Shown: positions 13,197 to 25,690 of the stretch, piece by piece | Position numbering within the stretch: the stretch's first letter is position 1 | How the letters are laid out: each line of letters begins with the position of its first letter | Assembly: GCF_030272615.1 (NCBI RefSeq) | Contig: NC_081406.1 | Coordinates: 171,822,361 to 171,886,360, forward strand | Source of the DNA: Cryptomeria japonica | Taxonomy: Eukaryota > Streptophyta > Pinopsida > Cupressales > Cupressaceae | Direction: 5' to 3' | DNA length: 64,000 nucleotides | Position numbers and translations under genes: made by a program | The notes under the pieces: generated by a model | Told to the model about the DNA's origin: nothing | The model's database searches: none | What the model saw: only the letters and a program-made list of their open reading frames with translations

Positions 13197-13462
13197 CATT
13201 GATGGAAATATTTGGAAAATAAGCATAGTAACACCAAAATTTCTCTCCTAACATCAAGAGTTCTCTCCCCCTTTGACATCAAAGACAAAGGGTATAACCT
13301 GACATACTGATCTTTGCATCATTCCTTCTAACAGTACTCTTCAACAACCAAAAATAAATCACATACACTACTGCTCCCCCTAAGAGCAACAACAACATCA
13401 ATCAAGGAGATAAAAAATAAGCCTTAAATCTTCCCCTGGAAATATGCACCACATTTATGCAT

Positions 13463-14050
13463 CTAGTTAGAGAAAGGAGGGGCAATGACACCTAGTTTCA
13501 TCCTAAGATACTCAATGGTATCCTTGGCCAACGCTTTAGTAAAAATGTCTACAACCTGTTCTTTTGTAGAAATATACTCCAAACAGACTTCCTTTTCTGC
13601 AATCTTCTCTCTTAAGAAATGATACCGGATTGAGATATGTTTATTTCTTGAATGCACTACTAGATTCTTTGAAATATTTATGGTAGCAGTGTTATCACAC
13701 ATGATGGTAATAGCTTCATCATACACTACTCTCATATTTTAAAGAGTTTGTTTCGTCCATATAATTTTAGTACAACAAGATGTTGTTGCAATGTATTATG
13801 TTTCTACAATAGATAGAGATATTGAATTGTTCTTTTTACTTAACCAGGAGACCAATCTGTCTCTAAAGAAAAATGCACCTCCACTCGTTCTTTTCCTATC
13901 CAATACTATTGAATCAATCAACATCTATGTACACTTTTAACATTAAATCTATTTTCTTCTCATACCAAAGACCGAAATTCAAGGTTCCTTAGTACCTAAA
14001 AATTCTCTTTACTGATTGATCATGTGATTGCTTTGGATTAGCCTAAAATC
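13463..14050 (-). pseudogene. Copia-2 RNase H
   Basis: The clean 13735-13463 stretch reads CDNTATINISKN, HSRNKHISIRYHFLREKI and STKEQVVDIFTKAL, the C-terminal half of copia RNase H. The upstream half to about 14050 is frameshifted but still recognisable. It ends in a stop shortly before the PPT. Its role was degradation of the RNA strand in the RNA:DNA hybrid. Confidence 0.87.
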
Positions 14051-15010
14051 TTGCAACTAAACAAACAACTCACTTGATATCTATTCTAGAGACGATTAAA
14101 TATAACAATCCTCTAATCATATATTTGTACTTTTGATCAAATTTTTGAGATTTATCATCTATGCTCAACTTACAACCAACAACTAAGGGGGTTGCAACGG
14201 GTTTACAATTCTCTATTTCAAACTTCTTTAAAATTTGTTTGACATGCTTGGCTTGAGAAATGAAAATTTCATCTTCTAATTGCATAACTTGCAAACCAAG
14301 AAAGAATAACATCTCACCAATCATTGAAATTTCAAATTCCTTTTGCATCTCTTCTACAAACCCCTTACATAGATCATCATTTCGTCCAAATATAATATCA
14401 TCAACATAAATAGCAACAATCTGTCGATTATTACCTTCAACCTTAAAGTAAATATTGCTATCAATAGTACCTTTTTTGAAATTTTGATGTAATAGATATC
14501 TATCTAATCTATCAAACCAAGTCCTAGGTGCTTGTTTGATTCCATATCAAGCCTTCTTCAATCTGCAAACCATATTTGGATCTTCTAACAACTTGAAACC
14601 ATTTAACTATTCGACATATACCTCTTCTTCAAGTTCTCCATTTAGAAAGGTTGACTTAACATCCATTTGATACACATTAAAGTTTGTATAAGTAGAAAAG
14701 GCAAGAAAGATTCTTATAGCTTCCATCCTAGCTACTAGAGAAAAAGTTTCCTCAAAATCAAATCATTCAACTTGTGAGTAACCTTTATATACCAACCTTG
14801 CCTTGTTCCCTGTGACTTGTCCTTGTTCATTTAGCTTACTTTGAAACACCCATTTAATTCCTATCACATTTTTGTCCACCGGTCTAGGTGTCAGTTCCCA
14901 TGTTTGATTTTTATGTATAATTTAGCTCTTCTTCCATTGCCTTTATCCAATTATCTTCTTTGCTTGCTTCCTCATAAGACTTTGGTTCCACCTATGAAAT
15001 AAATAAAAAA
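14051..15010 (-). pseudogene. Copia-2 reverse transcriptase
   Basis: RVT_2-type RT. The active-site YVDD is intact at 14408-14397, within VAIYVDDIIFGRNDD. Downstream lie MQKEFEISMIGEMLFFLGLQ and RGLLYLIVSRIDIK. Frameshifts and stops occur towards the N-terminal part (14500-15010). Confidence 0.86.
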
Positions 15011-16400
15011 TTCTCATTATCTTCTGCAACTCTTGTTCTTGTCTAAACACTTTTATTTTTATCTCCAATAACATATTCTTTTGAGTGGTTATTTCACACA
15101 TATATTGTTGGTCTTAGATAATTGCTCAAGTTCTTCTTCTTCTTCATTTGATTTTTTTCCATTATTGTCTTCCAGATCAACCTTCTCTTTTGTAGTAATA
15201 TAAATAATCTCAAATTCAATCTCTAGTCTAGGTTTATAGGCATTTTGACCTCATTCTTTGGAGACTTTTACATTTATACTTTCTACTATCTTGTTTAGTC
15301 TCTTGTTGTAACACCGATAGGACTTGCTATTTGTAGCATATCCCAAAAATATTCCTTCATCTATTCTGATATCAAACTTTCCTAGATCATCTTCATCCCT
15401 TCTAATATAGCACTTACTTCCAAAAATTCTAAAATACTTTACAGTAGGAGATATTCTATTTCAAAGCTCATAAGGTATCTTAGTATGATTTACTCTTAAT
15501 TGTACCATGTTAAGAATATAGAAAGAAGTATGCATAACTTCTTTCTAATACACATTAGCCAAGTTGGTAGCCTTCAACATAGTTCTAGCCATCTCAATAA
15601 CAGTCGTATGTTGGTAGCTTTCAAAATACTTCTAGCCATCTCAATTACAAACCTATTCTTTCTTTCTACAACTCCATTTTGCTAAGGGGTTCTTGGAGCA
15701 GAAAAATGCCTTCTAATTCCATGTTTTTCATAAAAATAACTATCAAATTCATTTGAAGTAAATGCTCCTACTCTATCAAATCTCAAACACTTGATTTTAG
15801 TATCTACTTAATTTTTAACCATTGACTTGAACACTTTAAACTTTTCAAAGGCTCGAGAATTTTCTTTCAAGAATGTAGCCCATGTCATCCTAGAGTAATC
15901 ATCAATAAGCAACATAAAGTACCTTTCTTTGTCAAGTCCTTCTTTCCTAGAAGGTCCACCAAAATATGTGTGAAATTGCTCCAAAGGTTTAGAATTAGAA
16001 AATTCCTTGTTCTTGAATCTCTTCTTCATTTGTTTTCTTAGTTGACATTCCATGCACACAACATCAGTAGGTTTCATAATTCTTGGTAAATCTTGCATAG
16101 CTTTAGTAGTACTTATCTTCACTATATTATCAAAAGTGGCATGTCTCATCCTTTTATGCCACAACCAACATTCATTGCTCTGTGCCTCCAAACATCTGCT
16201 CCCACACTTGTCCTTTATATAGTAGACATTTCCACTTGTTTTATCACCTTTTACAACCAATCTTCCATATTTTCCTTTTCTAATTATACGTCTAGACTTA
16301 CTAAATAAGACTTCATAACCTTGATTGCACATATGACTAACACTCAATAAAGTGTCTCAAACCTTTAACATGATAAATATTATCAATTTTATGCTTACAT
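15011..16400 (-). pseudogene. Copia-2 GAG-pre-integrase and integrase
   Basis: The open part 16347-15808 has the zinc-binding head (WLWHKRMRHATF ... VVCMECQLRKQ), then the integrase core with LIDDYSRMTWATFLKE. The first catalytic Asp, normally in an HTDLCGP box, is changed: the copy reads HTYFGGP. The last acid is present in NGVVERKN near 15670, after an in-frame TAG. The remaining stretch to about 15011 is the eroded C-terminal linker before RT. Catalytically dead by the Asp change alone. Confidence 0.87.
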
Positions 16401-16414
16401 TCAATTGTAATGCT

Positions 16415-16630
16415 TCATATCTCACAAATGGGTGTAGCTTCCTCTCCTGTAGTTTTTACTAATCTTCCATCATACTTCTCAAGACTGATAAACTTTTCTT
16501 TATCACAGTTCATATGATTTGAGCATCTAGAGTCAATGGTCCAAGCTTTCGGTCCTACTTTGGCATGCAATGCAACCTTTTCATAAACTATTTTTTTGTT
16601 ATTCTTCACTCCTTTTGGTCTTCCAGACAT
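16415..16630 (-). pseudogene. Copia-2 aspartic protease region
   Basis: Reads WTIDSRCSNHMNCDKEKF, the copia protease active-site box in which the usual DSG triad is DSR, so the protease is probably inactive. It sits between gag and GAG-pre-integrase in the correct order. The gag side is separated from it by the LINE-like insert starting at 16675. Confidence 0.82.
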
Positions 16631-16674
16631 TTCTTTATTGTTTTTCCTATAGCTAGAAATAGAGATTCTTCACT

Positions 16675-18112
16675 GGGAATGGAGAGCGGGAGCGGGAGAG
16701 TGAGAGCGGGAGAGTGGGAGTGGGAGGGGTTTCATGCGAAGGAGTTGCAAAAGATGGGGGAGATGGTGCTGCAAATGAGGATGATTTCCTCTCTCTCCTC
16801 CTTTCACCTTCCATGTTGTGAACTCTGTCTGATGGGGCTCTTCGTGGCTCTTCTTTGTTGGAATCGTGGGTGGAGGAGTTTTGTGCAGAGGAAGGAGTGG
16901 AGGTTGCAGCAACGATGGAGGCGTATTGGGTGTCTGGGAAGATCTGGGACCCTAGCGAATCTCTTATGGAGAAGCTCTTTTGTTGTTTTGTGTTCTCTCC
17001 TTTCCTCTGTGCTAGGATTTTTTGCAGTTCTGGCCTTTGGTGATCTGGTTTTTCGAAGGAGCTTCTTTTGTTGGTTCTTCTTTGTTGGGATACTCTCCTA
17101 TTGAGGTGGAGAGTTGTCTTTGGTGTGAACCTTTGAGAGGGATTTCTTGGCTCTTGTTCTTTTCCCCTCCTTGTCTGTTAGAGGTGACCATATTTTCTAT
17201 GGAGGTGGACTTTTGGTGGAGGGGAAAGGACTATTTTCTGCTTGCTACTAGAGAGCACTGGTTGCTGTCTTTTTGCTTCATTCTTCATCCTATAGAGGTG
17301 GATTTCTTTCCTATTGAGGTGGAGAGATGGAATGTTGGGGATTTTGGACTTTTGGTGCTCCTCTTGCTGTTGGCTATGGCTGCCTATTTCTTCTCTCAAA
17401 GGTGTATCCTTGGGTGGGTCTGGAAGTTCTTTTTCCCAGACTCCCAACTTGTCTCCTGGACTGGTTTCTTTTTGTTATTTCTTGGTTTGGCCTTCTTCCT
17501 TCTAGTTTTTGGGGTCTTTGTTCCTCCCTTTTTTAGTTGTGGGTTCGTGGTTTATCCCACAGGCAGGTCAGTTGCTAATAGTTTTAAAGGGCCCAGTCTG
17601 TCTTTCTGTTGTCTTTTGTTTGGGGAAAATCTTGTGTTTGGTGTTCTGAGCTCTTCATTTAAGGTTGAGGGCACCTAGCAAAACCCCTGGTTGCTAGTTT
17701 TGGGTTCCATTTTAAAAACCAGTTTGAAGGTTGAGGGAGCCTCTCAAAACCCCTACTGGCCAGATTCAAATTGTATGAATATTTGTTGTAATCTGGTGTT
17801 GTTAATGAAGGTTAGGGGTACCTTTCAAAACCCTAAAAGTTGGCTGAGGGTTCTTGTTATACCCTTGATAATTACTCTTTCGTATTATAGTTTGGAGCTG
17901 TAGCTTTGTTTAGTGTGGCGTGACTATGCTGGATGTTGTTGGTGTTAGTCATCTTTATTGAATTTTGGTTGTAGTTTTTCATTGTTTATTTCTTTTAGCA
18001 GCCTGCTTTGTTGGGTTCTAAATCCCGATAAAATCTATTGGGTTTCGAGTCCCTCTAAAACCTGTTGTATGGGGTTTCGGGTCCCCTCAAAACCTATTTT
18101 TCCCCTAATCAA
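16675..18112 (+). mobile_element. LINE-like retroposed insert, 18-bp TSD
   Basis: About 1438 bp flanked by an identical 18-base direct repeat, AAATAGAGATTCTTCACT, at 16657-16674 and 18113-18130. A long TSD of this kind is the hallmark of target-primed reverse transcription (LINE or LINE-mobilised). The left end is G-rich (GGGAGCGGGAGAGTG type words). The right end closes with CCCCTAATCAA, a short A-ending tail rather than a long poly(A), so plus orientation is inferred. The right part repeats phrases such as GAGGG(C/A)(A/G)CCT and GGGTTTCG(G/A)GTCCC. Open frames here have no recognisable domain, so it is non-autonomous or a 5'/3' remnant. It splits Copia-2 gag from protease. Confidence 0.72.
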
Positions 18113-18130
18113 AAATAGAGATTCTTCACT

Positions 18131-19066
18131 TGAGTCATCACCATCTTCATTCTCAAATGAACGTGTCTCCATAGAACATAGGCTCCTTTTTTCTTTATCT
18201 CTATCATCTATCATTTTATTTGTATCGAATATTTTGTGGACTTACTTTTCTTCAAATCATCGTCAGATCTCTTGTAGTCTTCCTTATACATACATTTAGA
18301 AATATAATGACCAATTATTTCATAATTAAAGTATTTTAGACGTAAATTACCTTTGTATTTTCTAGTTTCTGTCTTTAGTCTTCTCACAGAGTTTTCTTTT
18401 ATCTCATCCATATTTGTACTTGCTTCTGGTTCATCTTCAACTATCTTTGAAACATTGAATGCAACCTCTTTTCTTTCCCTTTTGATATCTTACATCTATG
18501 ATATTTCATAAGTAGTTAATGACCCAAGGAGTTGATAAATTATATACTTATCTGAATCATGGCATTATTCAATAGCACACTTCTTTGGCTTGTAGGGTTT
18601 AGGAAGAGTCAGCAAAATCTTTCTCACAACATCACCTTCTTATATCTTTTCATCAACACCTCTAATAGCATTTACAATCTCATTCACCCTATGTATGTAA
18701 TTTTCAACACCTTCATCATTGGTCATCTTTAGACATTCATATTTATGTTCCAAATTCATTAACTTAGCTTGCTTTGTATTAGGATCTCCTTCTTATGATT
18801 GACTTAACTTGTTCCAGATTTATTTAGCTTATTTTAATCTACTAATCTTTCCAAATATTACATCACTTAAGCAACTAATAATTGCATTTGCAGCCTTTGC
18901 ATTATTATCATGATTCTTAAGTTCATCCAAAGTTAGAGGTCCATACGGTGAAGGCATATAACTAGATTAGACAGTTTCCCAAATTCCACTTGACAAAGTT
19001 TCCAAGTAAGATTTCATCCTCTCCTTCCAATAAGAAGGGTGCTTTGAAATTAAGTTCTTGTGCCAT
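18131..19066 (-). pseudogene. Copia-2 gag
   Basis: Copia UBN2-type gag, minus strand, start ATG at 19066-19064 (MAQELNFK). Recognisable pieces in different frames are YWKERMKSYLETLSSGIWETV-like sequence, KQAKLMNLEHKYECLKM and VENYIHRVNEIVNAIRG. The zinc knuckle near 18330 is decayed: it reads YFNYEIIGHYISKC where CX2CX4HX4C is expected. The LINE-like insert follows. Confidence 0.82.
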
Positions 19067-19110
19067 TTTGGATCTACCTCAAGTGGTTAAGCTCTTCTAA
19101 GAGGAACCTT

Positions 19111-19122
19111 ACTATAATACCA
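19111..19122 (-). other. Copia-2 primer-binding site
   Basis: Minus strand reads TGGTATTATAGT two bases after the LTR end, a degraded form of the initiator-tRNA-Met site TGGTATCAGAGC used by many copia elements. Confidence 0.7.
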
Positions 19123-21309
19123 ATTGTTGAACTCATGGTAGGACTAAGAGGAGAGGATAATCAATCTAGAACGCTTCTAAACTAATCTAATAGATATTAA
19201 GAAATATTTAATAACAATACTGAAAACATCAACCATCAACACATGAATACCAGATTTATGTGAAAAATCCAACAGGAAAAAATCATGGTGAGAATCATAC
19301 CACAATATAAATAAAATTGATTATAATGTTTTAGGCTCACTTCCAAGGAGCATTATGCACCTAGTGGACTTATAGGACTAAGGCACACTACCTTAGGGAA
19401 AGATACATGGACTTTCACAATTGAGGCACATTGCTTCAGGGAAAGATACAAAGAAAGTTGCCAAGAGACCCACTATCTTCTGGCAATAGAGAGAATAACA
19501 TAACTAATATGACAAGAATATCCAAATCATGAAATTATCCTTGAACCTCAGTGTCAACTGACCAATATCATAACAAAATAATCTGACAACAACCATTGTA
19601 TCATAATATTTTCACACTAAATATATCACCATCAAATATTTTCACAAATTGACTTTTGTACATCCATACTATCAGATCCACTTGCACCTCATTCACATTC
19701 ACTTCACATCAATTTACACTCCATCTCATACACAACTTGTGCATCCACACTTCTTAAATACAAGTTAGATCATCAAAAAACCTAGTTGAGAGTCAACCAT
19801 AGATAGAGTAAATAGTATCGCACAAATAGGCAACCTAAACCAAAAATACTCAAAGCGTTTCACTCTAGGAGAAAGAGGGGACCCAAATCCATCATAATAC
19901 ATCCTTCCAAAAAAAATCCAAAATGTCACATGCTCTAACACATAATCCAAAGTTGGAACCAAAATGTAACATGTAGACATGCAATAAAAATAAGAGTCGG
20001 TCAAAAACATCTTCTAATGCAAGTTACTTAACACGAATCTCCACACACCATGATGAGACCCATAACAATATTCTAACTCAACCTCTAATGCATATCTGGA
20101 CTAAAAATTATGATCCAATCAAGCACATTGAAATGCATAACACAACTCTACATACCATGTGTGGACCAACATAACTCACTTGCAAACTAGAAACACCACA
20201 AAAAATAAACTGAAATATTGCATGAACCAACTAAACATGTCCACCAAACTGCAACACAAGATTTAACATATCCAAAGGCCACCAAGGACCTTCTGAACCA
20301 TTCTGATAGAAACTCTCACTTTCAAAACATAACAACAATAAACTTCTACAATCCACAAACAAACAAAAAACAAATGATGCAGCATCCACAAAACACATAC
20401 TGTCACAACCCTCCTTTATCGCTTTTGGATTTAAAATACAAACTCTATTATATTTTTTTTGGATAAGCTATTTACATGATTGAATGAATATTATAAAAAG
20501 GATAAAATAATAAAACTCACACACACACACACATGGAAAATATATATTTTTCTTAATTATTTATTTGGTTTTCCTCATCCAATTATGGCACATGTTGTAG
20601 GAAGAATAAGAAGCTTCTAGAGGATTCTCCACCACTTTGCATGTAACTCCTCCCACTAAGTCTAATCAATTTGCATGAAGTCCAAAATTGGGAAAGAATC
20701 TCCTTTTTAATTAATTTCTCTAGATAGTGGAATTAAGAGATTTTTCTTATAAAATTATATGGAAGTTCAAAGAAGGGAGTTGATTATGTTTGGAAGGAAA
20801 TTTTCCCAAGTTTTTCTTTGGTAGTCTCATTTTGTTGCAGGATTTTAAGTTGTTGTTTTGGAAAAATCTCTCTCAAGTTGCAATGAAGGATCAAGGATAG
20901 CCAAAGGATCCAACATCAAGCTTTAGAAAACTAGGTTCTCTCCTTTGTCAAATGAGAAATTTATATTATCAAAAGAAAATATAGCTTCTAGATCTCCTTT
21001 CAAAAGTTTTATTTGAGTATAAATCTTTTTCTTCTTATTTAGGAATAAATAGTGATAAAATTCTTCCACATAATGCAAGTAAAGGATAGTTCTATTATTT
21101 ATTTTATTTTCCTTAAGAAATATGCACATAATCTTGCTTTTTGTTTTTCCAAGATTTTAGATCTATGCAAAAAATCATATTCCCTTATTTTATTTTACTT
21201 TATTTTTAAATCTCCTCTTCTGAAAATAAAACTCTTCCCTGTAAGATTGAATCTTAATCTTTATTTCTTCCCTTCTCTGGAAATCTGAATCTCATTCTTA
21301 AAATAAGAT

Positions 21310-21560
21310 CTCTCTGTGAATTTTAGTTAAATAAAACTCTTTGTGATTATTAGATTGAATAAATCTCCCTGTGAGTTGAATAAGATCTCTCTGTGAATTT
21401 TAGTTAAATAAATCTCCCTGTGAGTTGAATAAGATCTCTCTGTGATTTTTAGTTAAATAAATCTCCCTGTGAAATGAGTTGAATAAGATTTCTCTGTGAA
21501 TATTAGTTAAATGAGTTGAATGAAAATTCCTTGTGAATATCAGCTAAATCTTTGTGAATA
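21310..21560. repeat. tandem repeat of CTCYCTGTGA-type units
   Basis: Degenerate units alternate AATAAGATCTCTCTGTGAAT, TTTAGTTAAATAAATCTCCC and TGTGAGTTG. The composite period is about 50 bases with several near-identical copies around 21370-21480. Confidence 0.75.
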
Positions 21561-21879
21561 TCAGTCGAGCAAACTCCCTCCCTGTGAAATCTAAAAGTAA
21601 ATAATCTTCCTGTAAATAACTCTCTATTCCCCCCCTCTCTGGACATTGGTTGAGAAATGGAATATAATCCCTCTGTGTTAGCTTGGATTTTTCAGTGTAA
21701 ACACCTACCTACTTCTTGAAAATCTGTGCATCTCAGGAGCAAATTACTTCTCTGGTTATTTTTTTTAATTCTCTGATATATTTCGTCCCTGGGTTTAATA
21801 TGATAATCTCTCTTACATTAATATTATTTTTACATACTTGTTTATGTATTCTCTTTTATACAAACTAATATTTGAAATG

Positions 21880-21990
<111 letters not shown>

Positions 21991-22073
21991 TTTGATATTA
22001 TTGGTATGCGAAGTGTTTAAATGTTTATATCGCATGACATAGTACTGTGCGTACCGGCTCGCAAGTGGAGGAC

Positions 22074-22182
22074 GGAGTTAATACTCCGCAGGGGGAGTGG
22101 TACCGTTACGGTACCCTCCACTAGCCTGCGGCCACTGCTGCAGCAGTGGCCGCAGGGTAGTGGAGGGGACCCGTGGGGTCCC
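22074..22182. repeat. GC-rich hairpin cluster with a 54-nt palindrome
   Basis: Four inverted repeats lie in 109 bases: GGAGT-TAAT-ACTCC (22074-22087); GGTACCGT-T-ACGGTACC (22099-22115); a 27+27 palindrome without spacer (22114-22167) centred on CACTGCTG|CAGCAGTG with one mismatch; and GGGACCC-GTG-GGGTCCC (22166-22182). The surroundings are strongly AT-rich, so base composition changes sharply. Function unknown. Confidence 0.85.
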
Positions 22183-23484
22183 ACTCCCATTAACCTTTAT
22201 GAATGCCAATCAAACTTAGTCCGATGGCAATGTTACTTTTTTTAAGAAATTCTTTTTTTATATATGTTTAAAATTTTAGTTTATTTAAAATTTCTTCTTT
22301 TATATATGTAAATAAATTTTAGTTAATAAAATTTTTTAAACTTAAGTAATTTTTTAAATTTATAACTAGTTTTAACAAATTTATATTAAATGATACTTAG
22401 GTCCTCTTAAGATCCACTTAGCAATTAAATGACTTAAGCTAAATTCTATGTTGGGGTTAGTGATTTTATAAGCGACATTCTCGCATACAACTTACCTTAC
22501 CTTCGCTTCATGCAAATGTCTTTACGTTGATTCAATTATTGGTGTTCCCATCTTCATGCAAATTATATGTTTAATTGTTAGTATACAAGTTACCTAACTA
22601 TCATTATTATGCAAATTATATTCAAGTTTTGAATAAATAATTCTAGTTATGGTTTTTATTCCATAGCTATTTTAATTAATTTGGCTTTGCAATGTCTAAA
22701 TTCATAATTATTTTTCAAGCATGATGTCATCATAAGTTAGAAAAATTAAGCAAAGGAAGTTGGAAAAACCAAAACCAAGTAGCGTTCAGTATATACAGTG
22801 CCTCTGGGTCATGCTTACGGGTAATGTCGTTGTGTTGAACTACTGCACTTAGCGCCTAATAAAGCTACATCAACGACGTCTGTGGCATCGTCCCTATAAA
22901 TCGTCGAGGAGTAATAAGGGACACTTGGAAGTTAAAATCCAAGGGGCGAGTAATCCCCCTTGGATCGATAATCTAATAAGATAATTTTTAAATGATTTTT
23001 CATCCATTGAGAGAAACCATAGTAAACCCCTTTTAGGGTTGGTTAAGTAAAATGCTTTTATGAAATGGATTTTAATCTTGAAAGGGTATTGGTGATTGAC
23101 AATTTGGCCAAGGGTGACGCTCATGATAGGTGTTAGGATGTAGTTGTTAGGCCACAAACAATAGGCCATCTTGAGCCTTTGTTTAAGTGCTACCATCATG
23201 GGTAGCAACTGCAGAGAAACTATCTGGGACATTGACCCTAGAAAGGGTTGCATACCCACAAATCAATTTACATCAAACCATAGAATAGAAAATAGAACTA
23301 CATACTTTACGCCTTGATCGCATGCCGAAGCGGGTATGTAGGCAGTCTTGGGACGGAGTTGTCCCTCGTACTCAGGAATTCATGGGTGGGGTCTAGGCTT
23401 GGTAAAGAAAGGTTGAGTAAGAATCCCATTTTTGAAAGATAAGATAATTAAATTGGAAAAAGTAATTCAATGCATACTCAGAAG

Positions 23485-23840
23485 GAATCCCGTATGGATT
23501 CGCTTGATTTCCCGAGGCTTTAAGCCAAATTCCGAGGTGGAATTCAAGCTTGTATTATGTTATTAATTACTCCTAAGGATGGTGACCTCGGTGCACTTCT
23601 GTTAAAAAAGTTGTAGTACTTAGTGAATGACTCAGGACCCGAATGGTCCCGATGAGTCTAAGTCTCTGGCCAGAGCACCTCCTATCCCGATTGGATAGAT
23701 GCCTACCCCGTATGGGTAGATGCCTATCCCGTATTGGATAGATGAAATCTTATGTCCCGTATGGACAAATGCCTAACCCGTATGGTTAGATGCTCATCCC
23801 GGATGGATGAATGCCTAATCCAAATGGATGGATGCCCAGA
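23485..23840. repeat. array of short hairpins with changing but paired stems
   Basis: From 23681 about seven units of 21-27 bases follow each other. Each is a small inverted repeat around a CGTAT-like loop: CTATCC/GGATAG, CTACCC/GGGTAG, CTATCC/GGATAG, TGTCC/GGACA, CTAACC/GGTTAG, TCATCC/GGATGA and ATCC/GGAT. Earlier hairpins of the same style are GAATCC-CGTAT-GGATTC (23485-23501) and GACTCA-GGACC-CGAAT-GGTCC...TGAGTC (23629-23658). Stems differ between units while pairing is kept. Confidence 0.85.
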
Positions 23841-24182
23841 GTATGCAATTGAATAAAACATAATGATTAATTAAACACACAAAAAAAAGAATACTCAATT
23901 TTGTTGAGTTAATTATGGTGGGTTATTACACATACATTATATCCAGAAACATAAAACATAATCTTCACCATCCAAACAAATGGAAATCATTCTACCACTG
24001 GGCCATTAAGTACTCTTTCCTACATATCGAACTTGTCACAACTGTAACTTTCTAGAGATACTTCACCAACACACATTCAATAACAAGACCAAAAACCTAC
24101 AACAATACAAGATATATCCAAACCAGACTTCATTCAGGACAACAAGTTTGACATCAATGATTAAAAAAATAGATTTCCAACA

Positions 24183-24541
24183 ATAAAAAGAATATTCAAA
24201 TATTTGAAAGGGACTCTAGATTTTGATTTTTGGTATAAGAAGGGTGATGATTTCACTTTGAAATCATATACAAATGCTGATTGGGATAGATGTAGATGAT
24301 AGGAGTATAAGTAGTGGTGTATCTATCTAGAGGAAATTTAAAGCTCATCTTTTGTCTCATAGATTTATGTGGTTCTTGCTCTCAGGGGGAGCAATGTAGT
24401 GTGTGTGATTTCCTAGTTACAAATGGAGTGTTTCAATGATCAAATTTATTCCAAAAAGAGAGAAAGATGATCAAGATGAAAGAGAGTTAAGTAAATTGGT
24501 TATTGTTTGCAGTAATGTGCCCTTTGTCCTTGATGTCAAAG

Positions 24542-24588
<47 letters not shown>

Positions 24589-24678
24589 TGGGGAAGAGAG
24601 TTACAATTAGTGTGAGATAGAAAGAGTTTGTTGTTGATTGGTGGTGCAAGTTTTTACATCGATGACAAAGTGGGAAAT
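24183..24678 (+). pseudogene. Copia-1 RNase H remnant and PPT
   Basis: Resumes Copia-1 exactly where Copia-2 interrupted it: KRIFKYLKGTLDFDFWYKKGDDFTLKSYTNADW, then stops. Most of RNase H after NADW is gone. A GGGGGAGCA tract lies near 24387, and CAAAGTGGGAAAT at 24666-24678 serves as PPT before the LTR at 24679. A (GA)n run lies between. Confidence 0.8.
24544..24584. repeat. (AG)n microsatellite
   Basis: 41 bases of pure AG dinucleotide repeat in the 3' untranslated part of Copia-1. Confidence 0.95.
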
Positions 24679-25690
24679 TGTTGGAAACTTGAGTTGTGTT
24701 GTTTATGTTGTCATTGATGTCAACCAATCTAGAGTTGTCACTAATGTCGTTGTGTGTGGTGAGGATGTTGTAGGTGGTTTGAAAGTGATAATTTAGATGT
24801 TGTTGTATGGTTTCATGGTGATGTCAAGTAGCATGAGATGTTTTTAGAATGTTGGTGTAGTGGAAGTTTCAATATGCAAGAAACAACATTTATATGAAAG
24901 AAAGAGTATTTGATGTCTTCATGGAAAAATCCTCTGCATTCTCCAATTCTTGATGTTCATGACCTATGGTTCTAGATAAAATATCTATGTTTTATGGGTG
25001 TTGCACTATCATGTTTTATGGTTCTTAGTTGCTCAAATGATATCGTTGGTTGTGGTGGTTTATTGATAGTGAGGTTGTCTGTCAACACTAGTCCAAAGAA
25101 TGATTTGCATTAATCAACAATTATGATTCAATTGTTGCAAGATGGAGGAAATTTTTATATGGTTTGTGCATTGTTCTAGTCTAGGTTTCTAGTGTTGGTT
25201 TGATCAACATGTGAAGTTATGTTGTTACGTGTTCAGTGTTGTTAGTTGTTTTGGTCTCTAGATGACTTAGGTGGGGTATATTAGCTAGATCATGCTATTT
25301 TGGTTTGCTATGTATTGGAGATTGAATTGGAATGTTGATATGGGTCTCAAAATGATGTATACAAATATGCATTAAGTGTTTTGTATTAAGGTGGTGCATT
25401 TGGGTTGATTGGTTAACATGTTTTATTGTTGTTCTACATATTATGATTGATATCGACTTTGGAGGATGTGTTAGTGTGTGTAGTTCATTGAAATAATTTT
25501 AGAAGGATGTGTCATGATGTGTTTGGGTCCCCTTTATCTCTTGGAGTGGACTGCATTATGTGTTATTTCTCTAGGTGTTCTAATTTATGTAATATTGTAT
25601 ACTTTGTTTTTGTTCGAGGGTTTTTATGAATGATCTTGTATATATATACGTGCGGTTGTATGAGTTGATGTGTGGATGTCTAGGTAAAGA
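24679..25690 (+). repeat. Copia-1 3' LTR fragment
   Basis: Starts TGTTGGAAACTTGAG after the PPT and resembles the Copia-2 LTR read on its minus strand: both have a CATTGATGTCAA phrase after the start, a TTTGGGTCCCCT(T/C) ... GAGTGGACTGC block (25530 here), and GTGTGGATG late. Similarity stops near 25690, so roughly the last third of the LTR is missing. Copia-1 and Copia-2 are therefore related families. Confidence 0.55.

Noticed and set aside
16565-17678. Two frames of 179 and 218 residues
   Set aside because: They lie over the LINE-like insert and its border, are Trp/Phe/Leu/Ser-rich from T/G-rich DNA, and match no family.
22021-22245. 74-residue frame over the GC hairpin cluster
   Set aside because: No domain; the frame passes through palindromic DNA.
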